Positions 7,815 to 17,675 of a stretch of DNA of 39,083 nucleotides are shown here, piece after piece. The notes under the pieces are model-generated. The model did no database searches, was not told the origin of the DNA, and was given only the letters and a program-made list of their open reading frames with translations. The DNA lies in NCBI GenBank assembly GCA_019694155.1, contig JAIBCN010000208.1, positions 1-39,083 of the forward strand. The letters run 5' to 3'. A program made the translations under genes and the position numbers. Position 1 is the first letter of the stretch; each line of letters starts with the position of its first letter. This DNA is from Vicinamibacteria bacterium (GTDB lineage: Bacteria; Acidobacteriota; Vicinamibacteria; Fen-336; JAGNNV01).

Positions 7815-8072
7815 CTAAGGCTGTTCGCGGGCGGCGAGCGCCTCGAGCGCCTTCAGGAGCCTGGCCTCCGCCTCGTCGCGCTCGGCCTTGAGGACCTGGA
7901 TGCGGGCGAGGAGCTTCGAAACGTCACGGCGGCACAGGAACGAGGGGCAGTCCGCCATGGACGGGCCCACGAAGCAGGAGGCGCACCGGACGCCGTCGGA
8001 ACTCGCGCATTCGGCGGCGTACTGTTCGAGTTCGTCGTCGGTGGCGGGGGTGACAGCAGGTCGGTTGCTCAA
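7815..8072 (-). CDS. Small Cys-rich protein with C-terminal coiled coil
   Basis: About 85 aa if translation begins at the TTG at 8072; no ATG lies in a sensible place. A cysteine cluster (C22, C30, C33, C42, C47) reads C-x7-C-x2-C-x8-C-x4-C and could bind zinc or an Fe-S cluster. A Lys/Glu/Leu-rich heptad-like helix (residues about 51-82, SKLLARIQVLKAERDEAEAR) follows and is a likely coiled coil. G/C at third codon positions supports coding. No family recognised. It is divergent from the CBS-domain gene (79 bases between starts). The start is uncertain because no ribosome-binding site precedes the TTG; a start further upstream on the minus strand is possible. Confidence 0.6.
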   Translation of the reverse strand: MSNRPAVTPATDDELEQYAAECASSDGVRCASCFVGPSMADCPSFLCRRDVSKLLARIQVLKAERDEAEARLLKALEALAAREQP

Positions 8073-8151
8073 GGAGAGGTCTCGCGGCCGGACATAGTAC
8101 CGGCGATTTTGCGGGGACGGTGAACGGCGTGGTCTGAGATAGCATCCCGAG

Positions 8152-8592
8152 GTGCCATTTACCGCGCCCTTCGGCCTCAAAGTCCGGGACGTCATGACCC
8201 CGAACCCCATGACCCTTTCGCCCGAGGAGAGCCTCATGGAGGCGCTTCAGATGATGCGCCTTCGCAAGATCCGGCGCGTCCCCGTGGTGTCCGCCGCGGG
8301 GAAGCTCGTGGGACTTCTGACCGAGGGCGACCTCAAGCGCGCCGAGCCTTCGACTCTCTCCGATACGCAGGAGGAGTTCACCGCGGTGATGGAGGGGACC
8401 CAGGTCAACCGGATCATGATCCAGAACCTGGTGACCGCCCGGCCCGACATGCCGCTCATCGACGCCGCGCGCACCTTGTTCAAGAACAAGTACGGAGCGC
8501 TGCCCGTTCTCGAGGGCGAAAAGCTCGTCGGCATCCTGACCGACCACGACCTCATCGGGGCCCTGGTCAAGGTCCTCGAGAGCCAGCCCTGA
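8152..8592 (+). CDS. CBS-domain-pair protein
   Basis: 146-aa stand-alone CBS pair (Bateman module). CBS1 begins VRDVMTPNPMTLSPEESLMEALQMM (residues about 11-35) and ends VGLLTEGDL. CBS2 begins VNRIMIQNLVTARPDMPLIDAARTL and ends VGILTDHDLIGAL. Such modules bind adenosine nucleotides and act as energy or redox sensors for partner enzymes or transporters. The predicted start is GTG at 8152 after CCCGAGG; the ATG at residue 14 is an alternative but would remove part of CBS1. It is divergent from the Cys-rich small protein. Its target is not evident from neighbours. Confidence 0.9.
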   Translation: MPFTAPFGLKVRDVMTPNPMTLSPEESLMEALQMMRLRKIRRVPVVSAAGKLVGLLTEGDLKRAEPSTLSDTQEEFTAVMEGTQVNRIMIQNLVTARPDMPLIDAARTLFKNKYGALPVLEGEKLVGILTDHDLIGALVKVLESQP

Positions 8593-8602
8593 GCCGCCAC
8601 GA

Positions 8603-8634
8603 CCGGGCTGGTGCATATGCATCAGCGCGCCCGG
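8603..8634. promoter_or_regulatory. Long dyad centred on TGCATATGCA
   Basis: A 20-bp near-perfect palindrome (9 of 10 base pairs) spans 8607-8626 around TGCATATGCA. Outer CCGGGC/GCCCGG arms extend it to 8603-8634. It lies 11 bases past the CBS gene stop and about 95 bases upstream of the lipoprotein start. No T tract follows, so an operator for the lipoprotein gene is at least as likely as a terminator. Confidence 0.4.
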
Positions 8635-8727
8635 CTCCCGGGGAATGCTAAAAACTCAGTGCGCGGGCGGTGGCGCCGGGGCATGATGTTCCGGGTCATT
8701 TCCACCCTCCGCTGGAGAACGAACATC

Positions 8728-9516
8728 ATGCGGAAAGCCGCCCTGCTCATCCTTCCTCTCTTCCTCGCCGCTTGCGGCGACGCGCCCGCGACCGCGGACG
8801 GCAAGGCTCCGGCCAAGGCGCCGGCCGCCCAGAGCGCCGCCCTCCCCGGAAACGTGACGCAGCCCGAGGAGACCGCGGTCACCGGCACCGTCGCGGAGAC
8901 CATCGACGCCGGGCCCTACACCTACCTGCGCCTGAAGACCGCGAGCGGCGAGGTCTGGGCCGCGGTGAACGAGGCCAAGCTCAAACCCGGCACGGAAGTC
9001 ACGGTGGGGAACGCCATCTGGATGGCGAACTTCGAGAGCAAGACGCTCAACCGCAAGTTCGACCGGATTCTCTTCGGCAGCCTGATGGGCGAAGGCGCCG
9101 CGGCCGCCGCCCTTCCGCCCGGGCATCCGTCCACCTCGGCCATGGCGCAGGCTCCAGCGAGCGGCGCCGCCCCCGCGGCCGACCAGGGCGACGTCAAGGT
9201 CGAGAAGGCGCCGGGCAAGGACAGCAAGACGGTGGCCGAGATCTACGCGAACAAGGCGGCCCTCAAGGGAGTGGAAGTGGTGGTGCGCGGCCGCGTGGTG
9301 AAGTTCAATCCCGAGATCATGGGGCGCAACTGGCTTCATCTGCGCGACGGCTCGGGCTCCGCGGAAAAGCAGGACAACGACATCACCATCACCACGAGCG
9401 ACGTGGTGGCGAAGGGCGACATCGTCACCCTCCGCGGGAAGGTCGCTCTCGACCAGGACTTCACCGCGGGCTACGCGTATCCCGTGATGATCGAAGGCGC
9501 GAAGGTCGTCAAGTAA
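8728..9516 (+). CDS. NrfJ-like lipoprotein with two OB-fold-like domains
   Basis: 262-aa predicted lipoprotein: signal MRKAALLILPLFLAAC with lipobox LAAC and lipidation at C16, then an Ala/Pro-rich linker. Domain 1 (residues about 45-115) has the pattern VAETIDAGPYTYLRLKTASG...VWAAVNEA...NFESKTLNRKFDRILF. This is the signature of the small periplasmic NrfJ-type proteins found with cytochrome c nitrite reductase in Geobacter-like bacteria. A second Ala/Pro linker leads to domain 2 (about 160-262): VAEIYANKAALKGVEVVVRGRVVKFNPEIMGRNWLHLRDGSG, then a strand-rich stretch ending VMIEGAKVVK, also OB-fold-like. The ATG at 8728 is chosen because it begins the lipoprotein signal. No nrfA is in view, though a multiheme cytochrome lies 9 kb away. 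Function is inferred only at family level. Confidence 0.72.
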   Translation: MRKAALLILPLFLAACGDAPATADGKAPAKAPAAQSAALPGNVTQPEETAVTGTVAETIDAGPYTYLRLKTASGEVWAAVNEAKLKPGTEVTVGNAIWMANFESKTLNRKFDRILFGSLMGEGAAAAALPPGHPSTSAMAQAPASGAAPAADQGDVKVEKAPGKDSKTVAEIYANKAALKGVEVVVRGRVVKFNPEIMGRNWLHLRDGSGSAEKQDNDITITTSDVVAKGDIVTLRGKVALDQDFTAGYAYPVMIEGAKVVK

Positions 9517-9537
9517 CCGAAGCGGGCGGGGACTCGC

Positions 9538-11294
<1,757 letters not shown>

Positions 11295-11298
<4 letters not shown>

Positions 11299-13025
11299 GC
11301 GTTCGCTCTCTTCTCCGGGTGCTTCGCGGCGTGCGCCGCCACCAGCGCGCGATAGTCGATCTTGCCGATGCGCGTCTTCGGCAGCTCGGCGAGGAACTCG
11401 ACCTCGCGGGGGCACGACCACTTGATCAGACGCTCCCGGCACCACGCGATGAGCGCCTCCTCGGTCTCGCGGTTCGCCAGAGCGGGGGCTTTGAGGACCA
11501 CGCACGCCTTCACGCGCTCCACCTGCGCCTCGTCGGGCACGCCCACCACGCACGCTTCCGCGACCAGCGGGTTCTGGTACAGCACGGCCTCGACCTGCGC
11601 CGGGTAGACATTGAAGCCCGACGACTTGATCATGCGCTTCAGCCTCCCCGTGAAGTAGAAGAAACCGTCCTCGTCCATCCGGCCGAGGTCCCCGGTGTGG
11701 AGCCAGACGCGGCCATCGGCGTGAGTGCGCAGCGCCTCCGCGGTGGCCGCAGGATCGTCGAGGTACCCGAGCATGACCGCGGGGCCGCTGACACAAATCT
11801 CGCCTTCGTGGCCGGCGGTCGCTTCGAGAACGGTACCCGTGGTGCAGATCATGGCTCGCGTGTCGGGGAAGGGGAGGCCGATCGAGCCCTCGCGGTACTC
11901 GTTCAGAGGCGTCGCCATGATGGCGGACACCGCCTCGGTGAGGCCATACCCTTCGAGCAGTCTGACCCGGCCGCCGTTTCGGGCGACCAGTTGTTCGAAG
12001 CGCTCCTTCACGGGCCGCGGCAGGGTGTCGGCCCCGGAGAAACAGGCGCGCAGGCACGAGAGGTCCGCTTTGTGAAGTGAAGGGTCCCGGGCGAGCGCTT
12101 CATAGAGCGTGGGCACCCCGACCATCACCGTCGGCTTCCGCGTGCGGAGGAGTCTCGCCACTCCCTGCGCGTTGAAGACGGGGACGAGGATCGAAGTGCC
12201 GCCTGCCATCAGCACCGCATTCACGCACACCCCGAGGCCGAATCCGTGGAAGAGAGGAAGGATCGCGAGCATGGCGTCGCCCTTGTGGATCCCGCCCCAG
12301 GCCACGACCTGCATGCTCTCCGCGATGAAGTTGCGGTTGGAGAGCACGATGCCCTTGGGCTCGCCGGTGGTGCCGCCCGAGAAGAGGATGGCCGCGGGAT
12401 CTTCGTCCGTGGTCGAAATCGGGGCGGGCGAGGTCGCGGGGCCGTCGCCGCGCCCGACGAGGCTGGCCCAGAAGCGGACCCGCGGGTCGGCCGGGATCTT
12501 CGCGATCTTTCGGCCGTGCGTCAGCCAGAAGCCGAACCGGAGGAGCGGCGGGAGGTAGTCGGGAATGCGCGCGACGATGAGCGTCGAGAGCGGGACGTTG
12601 GGGGTGGCCGCGGCCATGGCGCCGTAGAACGCGTCCAGGACCACGGCGATTCGCGCGCCCGTGGCATCGAGGTAATGAGTGATCTCGGGCGTGGTCGAGA
12701 GGGGATGGATGAGCGCGGCGGCCGCCCCCAGCCGGTTCGCGGCATAGAACGCGATGATCCCGGGGGGCGACGTCGGCATGGAGATGAGGATGCGGTCGTG
12801 GGCCTTGAGGCCCATCGTCGAAAAAGCGCGCGCGGCGCGATCGATTTCATCGAGGAACTCGCGATAGGTGGAGCGCCTTCCCTGGAATTCCCAGGCGATG
12901 TCGTCGGGCACGCGCCGGGCGGTTCGCGCCACCGCCTCGTAGAGCGTCCCCGCCGGATAGTCGAGGGTCTTCGGCGTGTCGCCGTAGAAGCGCAGCCAGG
13001 GCGAGGTTTCGGAGAGGCCGCTCAT
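11295..13025 (-). CDS. AMP-forming acyl-CoA synthetase
   Basis: 576-aa ANL-superfamily ligase, predicted to activate a fatty or hydroxy fatty acid to its CoA thioester through an acyl-AMP. Visible motifs are the ATP/phosphate loop [17 protein letters not shown], the EGYGLTEA aromatic motif, LHTGDLG with its ribose-binding Asp, and the C-terminal catalytic lysine K555 in PKTRIGKID. The ATG at 13025 lies inside the stop of the upstream membrane-protein gene (ATGA at 13022-13025). Its own stop overlaps the HACL2-like gene in the same way, so the three genes are almost certainly one transcript. The pairing suggests that this enzyme supplies the 2-hydroxyacyl-CoA for the lyase; chain length is not predictable from sequence here. 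The frame is open upstream of 13025 but that extension is a shadow. Confidence 0.9.
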
Positions 13026-13714
13026 GCCTGGTGGCCGGTGGTCTCCGACACGCTCCTGATCAGGCCGCGGTCGTCGAGGATCACGAAGAAATGGACGAAG
13101 CCCACGTCCGTGCGGAAGGTGAACCACACCTGCCGTGACCTCGCCAGAACCGCGGCAGTGTCCGCGATCACCCCCGTCGAGTGGGCCTCTCCCATGGTCC
13201 AGGTGAAGGAAACCGATCCCTCACTCTCGGGGCCGGTCGCGCCGATGCGGGGGTAGTCCGCGAGGGTCAGTTCCCTGGGCGTCCCCCAGAACGCGATGAA
13301 CCGGTAGCGGCTGGGGTGCCGCGTGTAGAGGGCGTCGAGGCGCCTCATCGCCTCCTGCATGCTCATGCCGGGTTCGAGGCTCGACCGGAACTCCGCGACG
13401 GTGCCGCCCTGCTGGCGCGCCGCCACGACGGCAGCGACACCGAAGGCGAGATAGAGAAGCGCCCGGAAGAGGCCGCCGCGCGCGCCTTCCCTCCGGCCGC
13501 GGACGAGAGACCACAACCCGCGCACGCCGTGGAAGAGAACGCCGGCCACGGTCACGATCATGGCGACGAGCGCGAGCCCGGCCGCGATGAGCCCGGATTC
13601 GATGCTGCGCACGAAGAAGAGGCCGCCGAGGACGAGGAGAGTCAGGCCGAGGGCGGTCGGCCAAAGCGGCGCCTCCTTCGCCTCGCTCTTCGCGGTCGGA
13701 GTCTGTTCGGCCAT
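13022..13714 (-). CDS. Membrane protein of unknown function, first gene of the lyase operon
   Basis: 230-aa protein with a short charged N-terminus and three hydrophobic segments: residues about 18-36 (WPTALGLTLLVLGGLFFV), 41-63 and 84-101 (LFRALLYLAFGVAAVVAA). A soluble C-terminal domain of about 125 residues follows. That domain starts SLEPGMSMQEAMRRLDALY, loosely like the opening of SmpA/BamE-type folds, and continues with beta-rich sequence (SVSFTWTMGEAH, VWFTFRTDVGFVHFFVILDDRG). I do not recognise a family. Its stop overlaps the acyl-CoA synthetase start by four bases, so it is co-translated with the lipid-degradation genes and may be a membrane partner or transporter accessory; that role is inference. 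Confidence 0.75.
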   Translation of the reverse strand: MAEQTPTAKSEAKEAPLWPTALGLTLLVLGGLFFVRSIESGLIAAGLALVAMIVTVAGVLFHGVRGLWSLVRGRREGARGGLFRALLYLAFGVAAVVAARQQGGTVAEFRSSLEPGMSMQEAMRRLDALYTRHPSRYRFIAFWGTPRELTLADYPRIGATGPESEGSVSFTWTMGEAHSTGVIADTAAVLARSRQVWFTFRTDVGFVHFFVILDDRGLIRSVSETTGHQA

Positions 13715-13787
13715 CGTCGCCTTCCTGTCCGCCGAGATACTACCGCCTGGTTCTCGGGCGGACGGGTTGCCGCGCGTTCAAGAAAAC

Positions 13788-13813
13788 GGAACTCAACCGT
13801 CCACTGCCCCGTC
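13788..13813 (+). promoter_or_regulatory. Candidate ECF-type promoter (GGAACT-N16-CGTC)
   Basis: GGAACT at 13788-13793 and CGTC at 13810-13813 are separated by 16 bp, the usual -35/-10 arrangement for several extracytoplasmic-function sigma factors. It would transcribe the secreted hydrolase gene starting at 13885, leaving a leader of about 65 bases. Short motifs arise by chance in GC-rich DNA, so this is tentative. Confidence 0.3.
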
Positions 13814-13884
13814 GAGTCCGACCTCACAGCGTAATCCCCTGGTGGGCCGCTGATTTCAAGAAAGTGAAGGAGAACGAAGAGTTC

Positions 13885-14898
13885 ATGTCTCCCGCCCTGC
13901 TGGTCCTCACAGTCGCATCGCTCGCGTCGTCCGCCGCCGCGGTCGATTCCCGCTCGGTGGAGGCGCGCGTCGCCGTGTCCGGCGCCGAGCTTGCGGTCAC
14001 ACTTTCCCTGCCGGACGTGTCTTCCGGCCGGAGGGTGCCGGCCGTCGTGCTGCTTCCCGGCTCCGGCCCTTCCACCCGTGCCGAGTCGGCGCCGCTGGCC
14101 CGCCCCTTTCTCCGGGCGGGCCTCGCCGTGCTCACGTTCGACAAGCGCGGCTGCGGCGCTTCCACGGGTTCGTGGCTGACCGCGTCTCTCGACGACATGG
14201 CCGCGGATGGCCGCTCGCTTCTCGATTGGATGAGGACCCGAGGCGAGGTGGATGGCGGGAGGATCGGGCTCATGGGGGTAAGCCAGGGCGGGTGGGTGGC
14301 GCCGCTCGTCGCCTCGGGGAGAAGCGACGTCGCGTTCCTGATCGCCCTCACCGGGGGCGGAGTGAGCCCGCGGGTGATCGAGAGGTTCGACTACGAGAGG
14401 CGGCTTCATGCTGCGGGGGTCACGGGCGCCGATCTTCTCGCCGCGCGGGCGGCGATCGATGCCTACTTCGCTTTTCTCGCGGGCGAGGTCCCTCAGGCCG
14501 CGGTGACCCGTCTGCTCGAATCAGGAAAGGACCGGTCGTGGCCCGCGGACCTCGGGATGGCGCGCGTGCTGCCGAGCGACGCCCAGCGTCCGGCGTGGTC
14601 GTGGGTGGCGACGTTCGATCCGCGGCCCTCCCTCTCGAGTCTCCGCCTCCCCGTCCTCGCCATGATCGGCGGGCGCGACCGCGATCCCGCGATGGAGGTA
14701 CAGGCCTGGCAGGCTGCCCTGGCCCCGAACGGCGATCCGCGCACCGAGATCCGCGTAGAGCCGGACGCGGGGCATGTCCTCACCGTCGGCGGCACTCACA
14801 TGCGCGGGATCTTCAACGAAGCGGCCCTCGACGCCATGGCCGGCTGGGCAATGGGCGTGGTCCGTCCCGCTCTCCGGCCTTACGGCGACTTCTCCTGA
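13885..14898 (+). CDS. Secreted alpha/beta hydrolase
   Basis: 337-aa serine hydrolase with an N-terminal signal peptide (MSPALLVLTVASLASSAAA), so exported. The alpha/beta-hydrolase core is complete: PAVVLLPGSGPSTRAE (oxyanion region), LTFDKRGCGAST, the nucleophile elbow GVSQGG (S133), the acid in MIGGRDRDP (D265) and the His in PDAGHVL (H297). The sequence resembles the dienelactone-hydrolase/acyl-peptidase-like esterases that bacteria secrete; the substrate is not identifiable. The ATG at 13885 is chosen over an in-frame GTG at 13864 because it starts the signal peptide and follows AAGGAG. It is divergent from the lyase operon, with a candidate ECF promoter upstream, and stands alone before the oxidoreductase genes. 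Confidence 0.88.
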   Translation: MSPALLVLTVASLASSAAAVDSRSVEARVAVSGAELAVTLSLPDVSSGRRVPAVVLLPGSGPSTRAESAPLARPFLRAGLAVLTFDKRGCGASTGSWLTASLDDMAADGRSLLDWMRTRGEVDGGRIGLMGVSQGGWVAPLVASGRSDVAFLIALTGGGVSPRVIERFDYERRLHAAGVTGADLLAARAAIDAYFAFLAGEVPQAAVTRLLESGKDRSWPADLGMARVLPSDAQRPAWSWVATFDPRPSLSSLRLPVLAMIGGRDRDPAMEVQAWQAALAPNGDPRTEIRVEPDAGHVLTVGGTHMRGIFNEAALDAMAGWAMGVVRPALRPYGDFS

Positions 14899-15033
14899 GC
14901 GTCGCTTCGGAGATCGTCGGCGCCGGGCCCATCAGCCGCGGCGCATCTGACCGCCTCAAAGCTCCGCCCTCATGGGCAGTTTGCACTATTCCCGGCCGCC
15001 TTCGCGCTCTAGGAGACTCTGGAGCGGAGCAGC

Positions 15034-16140
15034 ATGCGGGAATTCACCGACGGGTCGAGCGCCATCGTGCGCGGAGCGCTCGACGCCGGCTGCACGTTCT
15101 TCGCGGGATATCCCATCACCCCCGCCTCGCCCATCCTGATGCAGATGATGAGCGAGCTGCCCAAGGTCGATGGAGTGGCCGTGCAGGGAGAGGACGAGAT
15201 CGCTTCCATCGGGATGTGCATCGGCGCCACCCTGGCCGGGGCGCGGGCCATGACCGCGACGAGCGGCCCGGGGCTGTCGCTCTACAGCGAGAACATCGGC
15301 CTCGCCATCATCGGCGAGGTGCCTCTGGTGATCGTGGACGTGCAGCGACTGGGTCCGGCGACGGGCGGCGCCACCACGGTGGGCCAGGGCGACGTCCAGT
15401 TCGCGCGATGGGGCACCGCGGGCGGCTACCCGATCATCGCTCTCGCTCCTTCATCCGTCTCCGAGTGTTACTCCCTCACCCGCCGCGCCTTCGACCTGGC
15501 CGAGCGGTTTCGCTGCCCGGTCTTCCTGCTCACCGACAAGGAACTCAACATGACCACCAACACGGTGGAGGTGGACGAGTACGACAAGCCCGCGGTGCGC
15601 GCCCGTACCGCGCTGCCTTCGAGCGAGCCGCCCTACCGTTACCTCCCCGCGGCGGATGTGCCCTCGCTTGCGCAGTACGGCGGGCCGGGCGTGGTGCGCT
15701 TCACGGGTTCGACCCACGATGAACGCGGGCTGATCACGAAGACGCCCGCCAAGGTGGCCCAGCTGAACGAGCACCTGCGCGCGAAGATCGAGGACAACGC
15801 GGCGGAGATCGAGCTCGTGGTGAAGGATCTGCAGGCAGGCGCGTCCACGCTTTTCGTCAGCTACGGCGTCACCGCGGGAGCCATGCGCGAGGCGGTGACC
15901 CGGATCCGCGCGGCGGGAAAGGCCGTGTCGGCGCTCACCCTGCAGAGCCTGTGGCCGGTCCCCGAAGCGGCCATCGGCGAGGCGCTGGCCTCGGTCCGCC
16001 GCGTGGTGGTCGCCGAGTTGAATCACGGCCAGTATCGGCGCGAGATCGAGCGCCTGGCGCGGGGCGCCGAGGTCGTCGGGCTCCACCGGGTGGACGGCGA
16101 ACTGATCGCGCCCGAGGCCTTCATGGAGTCGGTGCGATGA
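15034..16140 (+). CDS. 2-oxoacid:ferredoxin oxidoreductase, alpha subunit
   Basis: 368-aa catalytic alpha subunit of a ferredoxin-dependent 2-oxoacid oxidoreductase (KorA/VorB-like). These enzymes oxidatively decarboxylate 2-oxoglutarate or branched-chain 2-oxoacids to acyl-CoA and reduced ferredoxin. Domain I is recognisable by GYPITPASPI near residue 25 and EDEIASIGMCIGATLAGARAMTATSGPGLSL as the PYR-type TPP partner with its activating Glu. Domain II is in the C-terminal third (STLFVSYGVTAGAMREAV, LQSLWPVPEAAIGEAL, VVAELNHGQY). The N-terminal gamma domain found fused to some KorA proteins is absent. The ATG follows GGAGCGGAGCAGC. Its stop overlaps the beta-gamma gene (ATGA at 16137-16140), so the two chains are translationally coupled. 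Substrate choice cannot be settled from sequence alone. Confidence 0.9.
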   Translation: MREFTDGSSAIVRGALDAGCTFFAGYPITPASPILMQMMSELPKVDGVAVQGEDEIASIGMCIGATLAGARAMTATSGPGLSLYSENIGLAIIGEVPLVIVDVQRLGPATGGATTVGQGDVQFARWGTAGGYPIIALAPSSVSECYSLTRRAFDLAERFRCPVFLLTDKELNMTTNTVEVDEYDKPAVRARTALPSSEPPYRYLPAADVPSLAQYGGPGVVRFTGSTHDERGLITKTPAKVAQLNEHLRAKIEDNAAEIELVVKDLQAGASTLFVSYGVTAGAMREAVTRIRAAGKAVSALTLQSLWPVPEAAIGEALASVRRVVVAELNHGQYRREIERLARGAEVVGLHRVDGELIAPEAFMESVR

Positions 16141-17462
16141 ACCCGCCCACCACGGTGACGGCTCTGTCCACCTACCGGAATCAGACGCCCTATCCCTTCT
16201 GCCCGGGCTGCGGCCACCACGCAATCCTCGATCGCCTGAACGAGGCCCTGAACGACCTCCACATCGACCCGAACAAGGTGGTCCTGGTGAGCGACATCGG
16301 GTGCTCGGGCTTGTCGGATCAGTACTTCGTGACCAGCGCCTTCCATGGCCTGCACGGGCGGAGCATCACCTACGCGACCGGGATCAAGCTCCAGCGCCCC
16401 GACCTCAAGGTCATCGTGGTGATGGGTGACGGAGGCACGGGAATCGGGGGGGCGCACCTGCTGAATGCGGCGCGCCGCAACATCGGCCTCACCGTGCTCG
16501 TCTTCAACAACTTCAACTTCGGCATGACGGGCGGCCAGCATTCGACCACCACCCCGAGCGGCGCCTTCACGAGCACCACCCCGGGCGGCAACCTCGAGAG
16601 GCCCCTCGACGTCTGCGCCACCGTGGCCGCGAACGGCGCGGGCTACGTCTGGCGCGGCACCAGCTTCGACAAGGACCTCTCCGCGCGGATCGCCGAGGCC
16701 GTGCGGTCGGACAGCTTCGCCCTTCTCGACATCTGGGAGCTGTGCACGGCCTACTTCGTCCCCAACAACCAGGCTTCGAAGAAGACGCTCACCACCATCC
16801 TCGACGGCCTGGGGCTCAAAGCCGGACTGCTGCACCGGGCCGAGTATCCTGAGTACGCTGCGGCCTACCGGAAGGCGACCCTTCCGCAGCGCGGGCTGTC
16901 GCTGCCCGCACCCCGGCCCATCTCCCCGGTTTTCGAGTCGCCGCTCACCCGCCCCTTCCGGCTCGTGGTCGCGGGCGCCGCGGGTGGCAAGGTCAAGTCG
17001 GCGGCCCGGCTCCTGGGGGAGGCGGCCCTGCTTTCCGGGCTGTGGGCGGCCCAGCGCGACGACTATCCGATCACGGTCATGACCGGCCACAGCATCGCGG
17101 AGATCGTGCTCAGCCCACGGGAGATCGACTACACCGCCATCGACCGGCCCGACGCCATGATCCTGCTGAGCCGCGAGGGTGTCGCCAAGGTCGGCGCCCA
17201 GCTCGCGGCCATGCGGCCGGAGGACCGGGTCTTCGCCCTGCCCGAGGTGGCCGACGTCAGGACCAGCGCCGCCGTCTCCGTCATTGACCTGGCCCGCCTT
17301 CCGGGCAGCCTTGGGAAGGGGAGCACCGCCCTGTACAGCATCGCGTGGGCCTTGAAGGAACTGGGCGTCCTCCCGATCGAGGCCCTCCTCGCCGCGACGG
17401 CCCGGCAGGGGTCCCAGTACGCCGAGAAGAACGCCGAGGCGATTCGCGCGGCCAATGCATAA
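16137..17462 (+). CDS. 2-oxoacid:ferredoxin oxidoreductase, fused beta-gamma subunit
   Basis: 441-aa protein. Residues 1-265 are the TPP-binding beta subunit: YPFCPGCGHHAIL with C22/C25, SDIGCSGLSD, the Mg/diphosphate motif MGDGGTGIGG (D98) and NNFNFGMTGGQHS. Residues about 273-441 form a gamma-like domain, FRLVVAGAAGGKVKSAARLLGEAALLSGL. The usual GxGGQG of gamma is altered to GAAGGK, and a typical PDAMILLSREGV segment follows. Stand-alone beta subunits are about 280-300 aa, so this is a genuine fusion. No CxxCxxCxxxC ferredoxin (delta) subunit lies beside the pair, so electrons probably leave through a separate ferredoxin. The ATG overlaps the alpha stop. Fusion order beta-then-gamma is less familiar to me than gamma-alpha. 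Confidence 0.87.
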   Translation: MNPPTTVTALSTYRNQTPYPFCPGCGHHAILDRLNEALNDLHIDPNKVVLVSDIGCSGLSDQYFVTSAFHGLHGRSITYATGIKLQRPDLKVIVVMGDGGTGIGGAHLLNAARRNIGLTVLVFNNFNFGMTGGQHSTTTPSGAFTSTTPGGNLERPLDVCATVAANGAGYVWRGTSFDKDLSARIAEAVRSDSFALLDIWELCTAYFVPNNQASKKTLTTILDGLGLKAGLLHRAEYPEYAAAYRKATLPQRGLSLPAPRPISPVFESPLTRPFRLVVAGAAGGKVKSAARLLGEAALLSGLWAAQRDDYPITVMTGHSIAEIVLSPREIDYTAIDRPDAMILLSREGVAKVGAQLAAMRPEDRVFALPEVADVRTSAAVSVIDLARLPGSLGKGSTALYSIAWALKELGVLPIEALLAATARQGSQYAEKNAEAIRAANA

Positions 17463-17675
17463 ACACTGGATTGGCCGGTCCTCCGGGCGTGCCCAAGAGC
17501 AACCCCATTTGGAGGACGATGGCAGGGCGGGCCGTCCATCGGACGCATGGATCAGGCGCATGGGTCAAACGAACCATTGCGGCCCCGGGGGGGCTAGTAT
17601 CAACTCACAACTGCCGTACGAACTTCAGTCACAACGTACAGACCAAGTTTTCGACGGGTACCGAAGGAGCATCAG
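17463..17675 (+). promoter_or_regulatory. Leader region of the cytochrome-porin operon
   Basis: 213-bp gap between the oxidoreductase stop and the cytochrome start. It contains an inverted repeat GTCCTCC (17478-17484)/GGAGGAC (17511-17517) with an internal GGGC-GT-GCCC hairpin. A good ribosome-binding site, AGGAG at 17665-17669, lies six bases before the ATG at 17676. I see no c-di-GMP riboswitch core and no convincing sigma-54 or sigma-70 promoter. Confidence 0.4.

Noticed and set aside
14965..15000. Sigma-54 promoter-like TGGGCAGTTTGCA upstream of the oxidoreductase
   Set aside because: The spacing between GG and GC is 7 rather than 10 bases, so it does not fit.
17463..17675. Possible c-di-GMP (GEMM) riboswitch before the cytochrome gene, as in Geobacter
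   Set aside because: The conserved GEMM core is not present; only a modest inverted repeat is visible.
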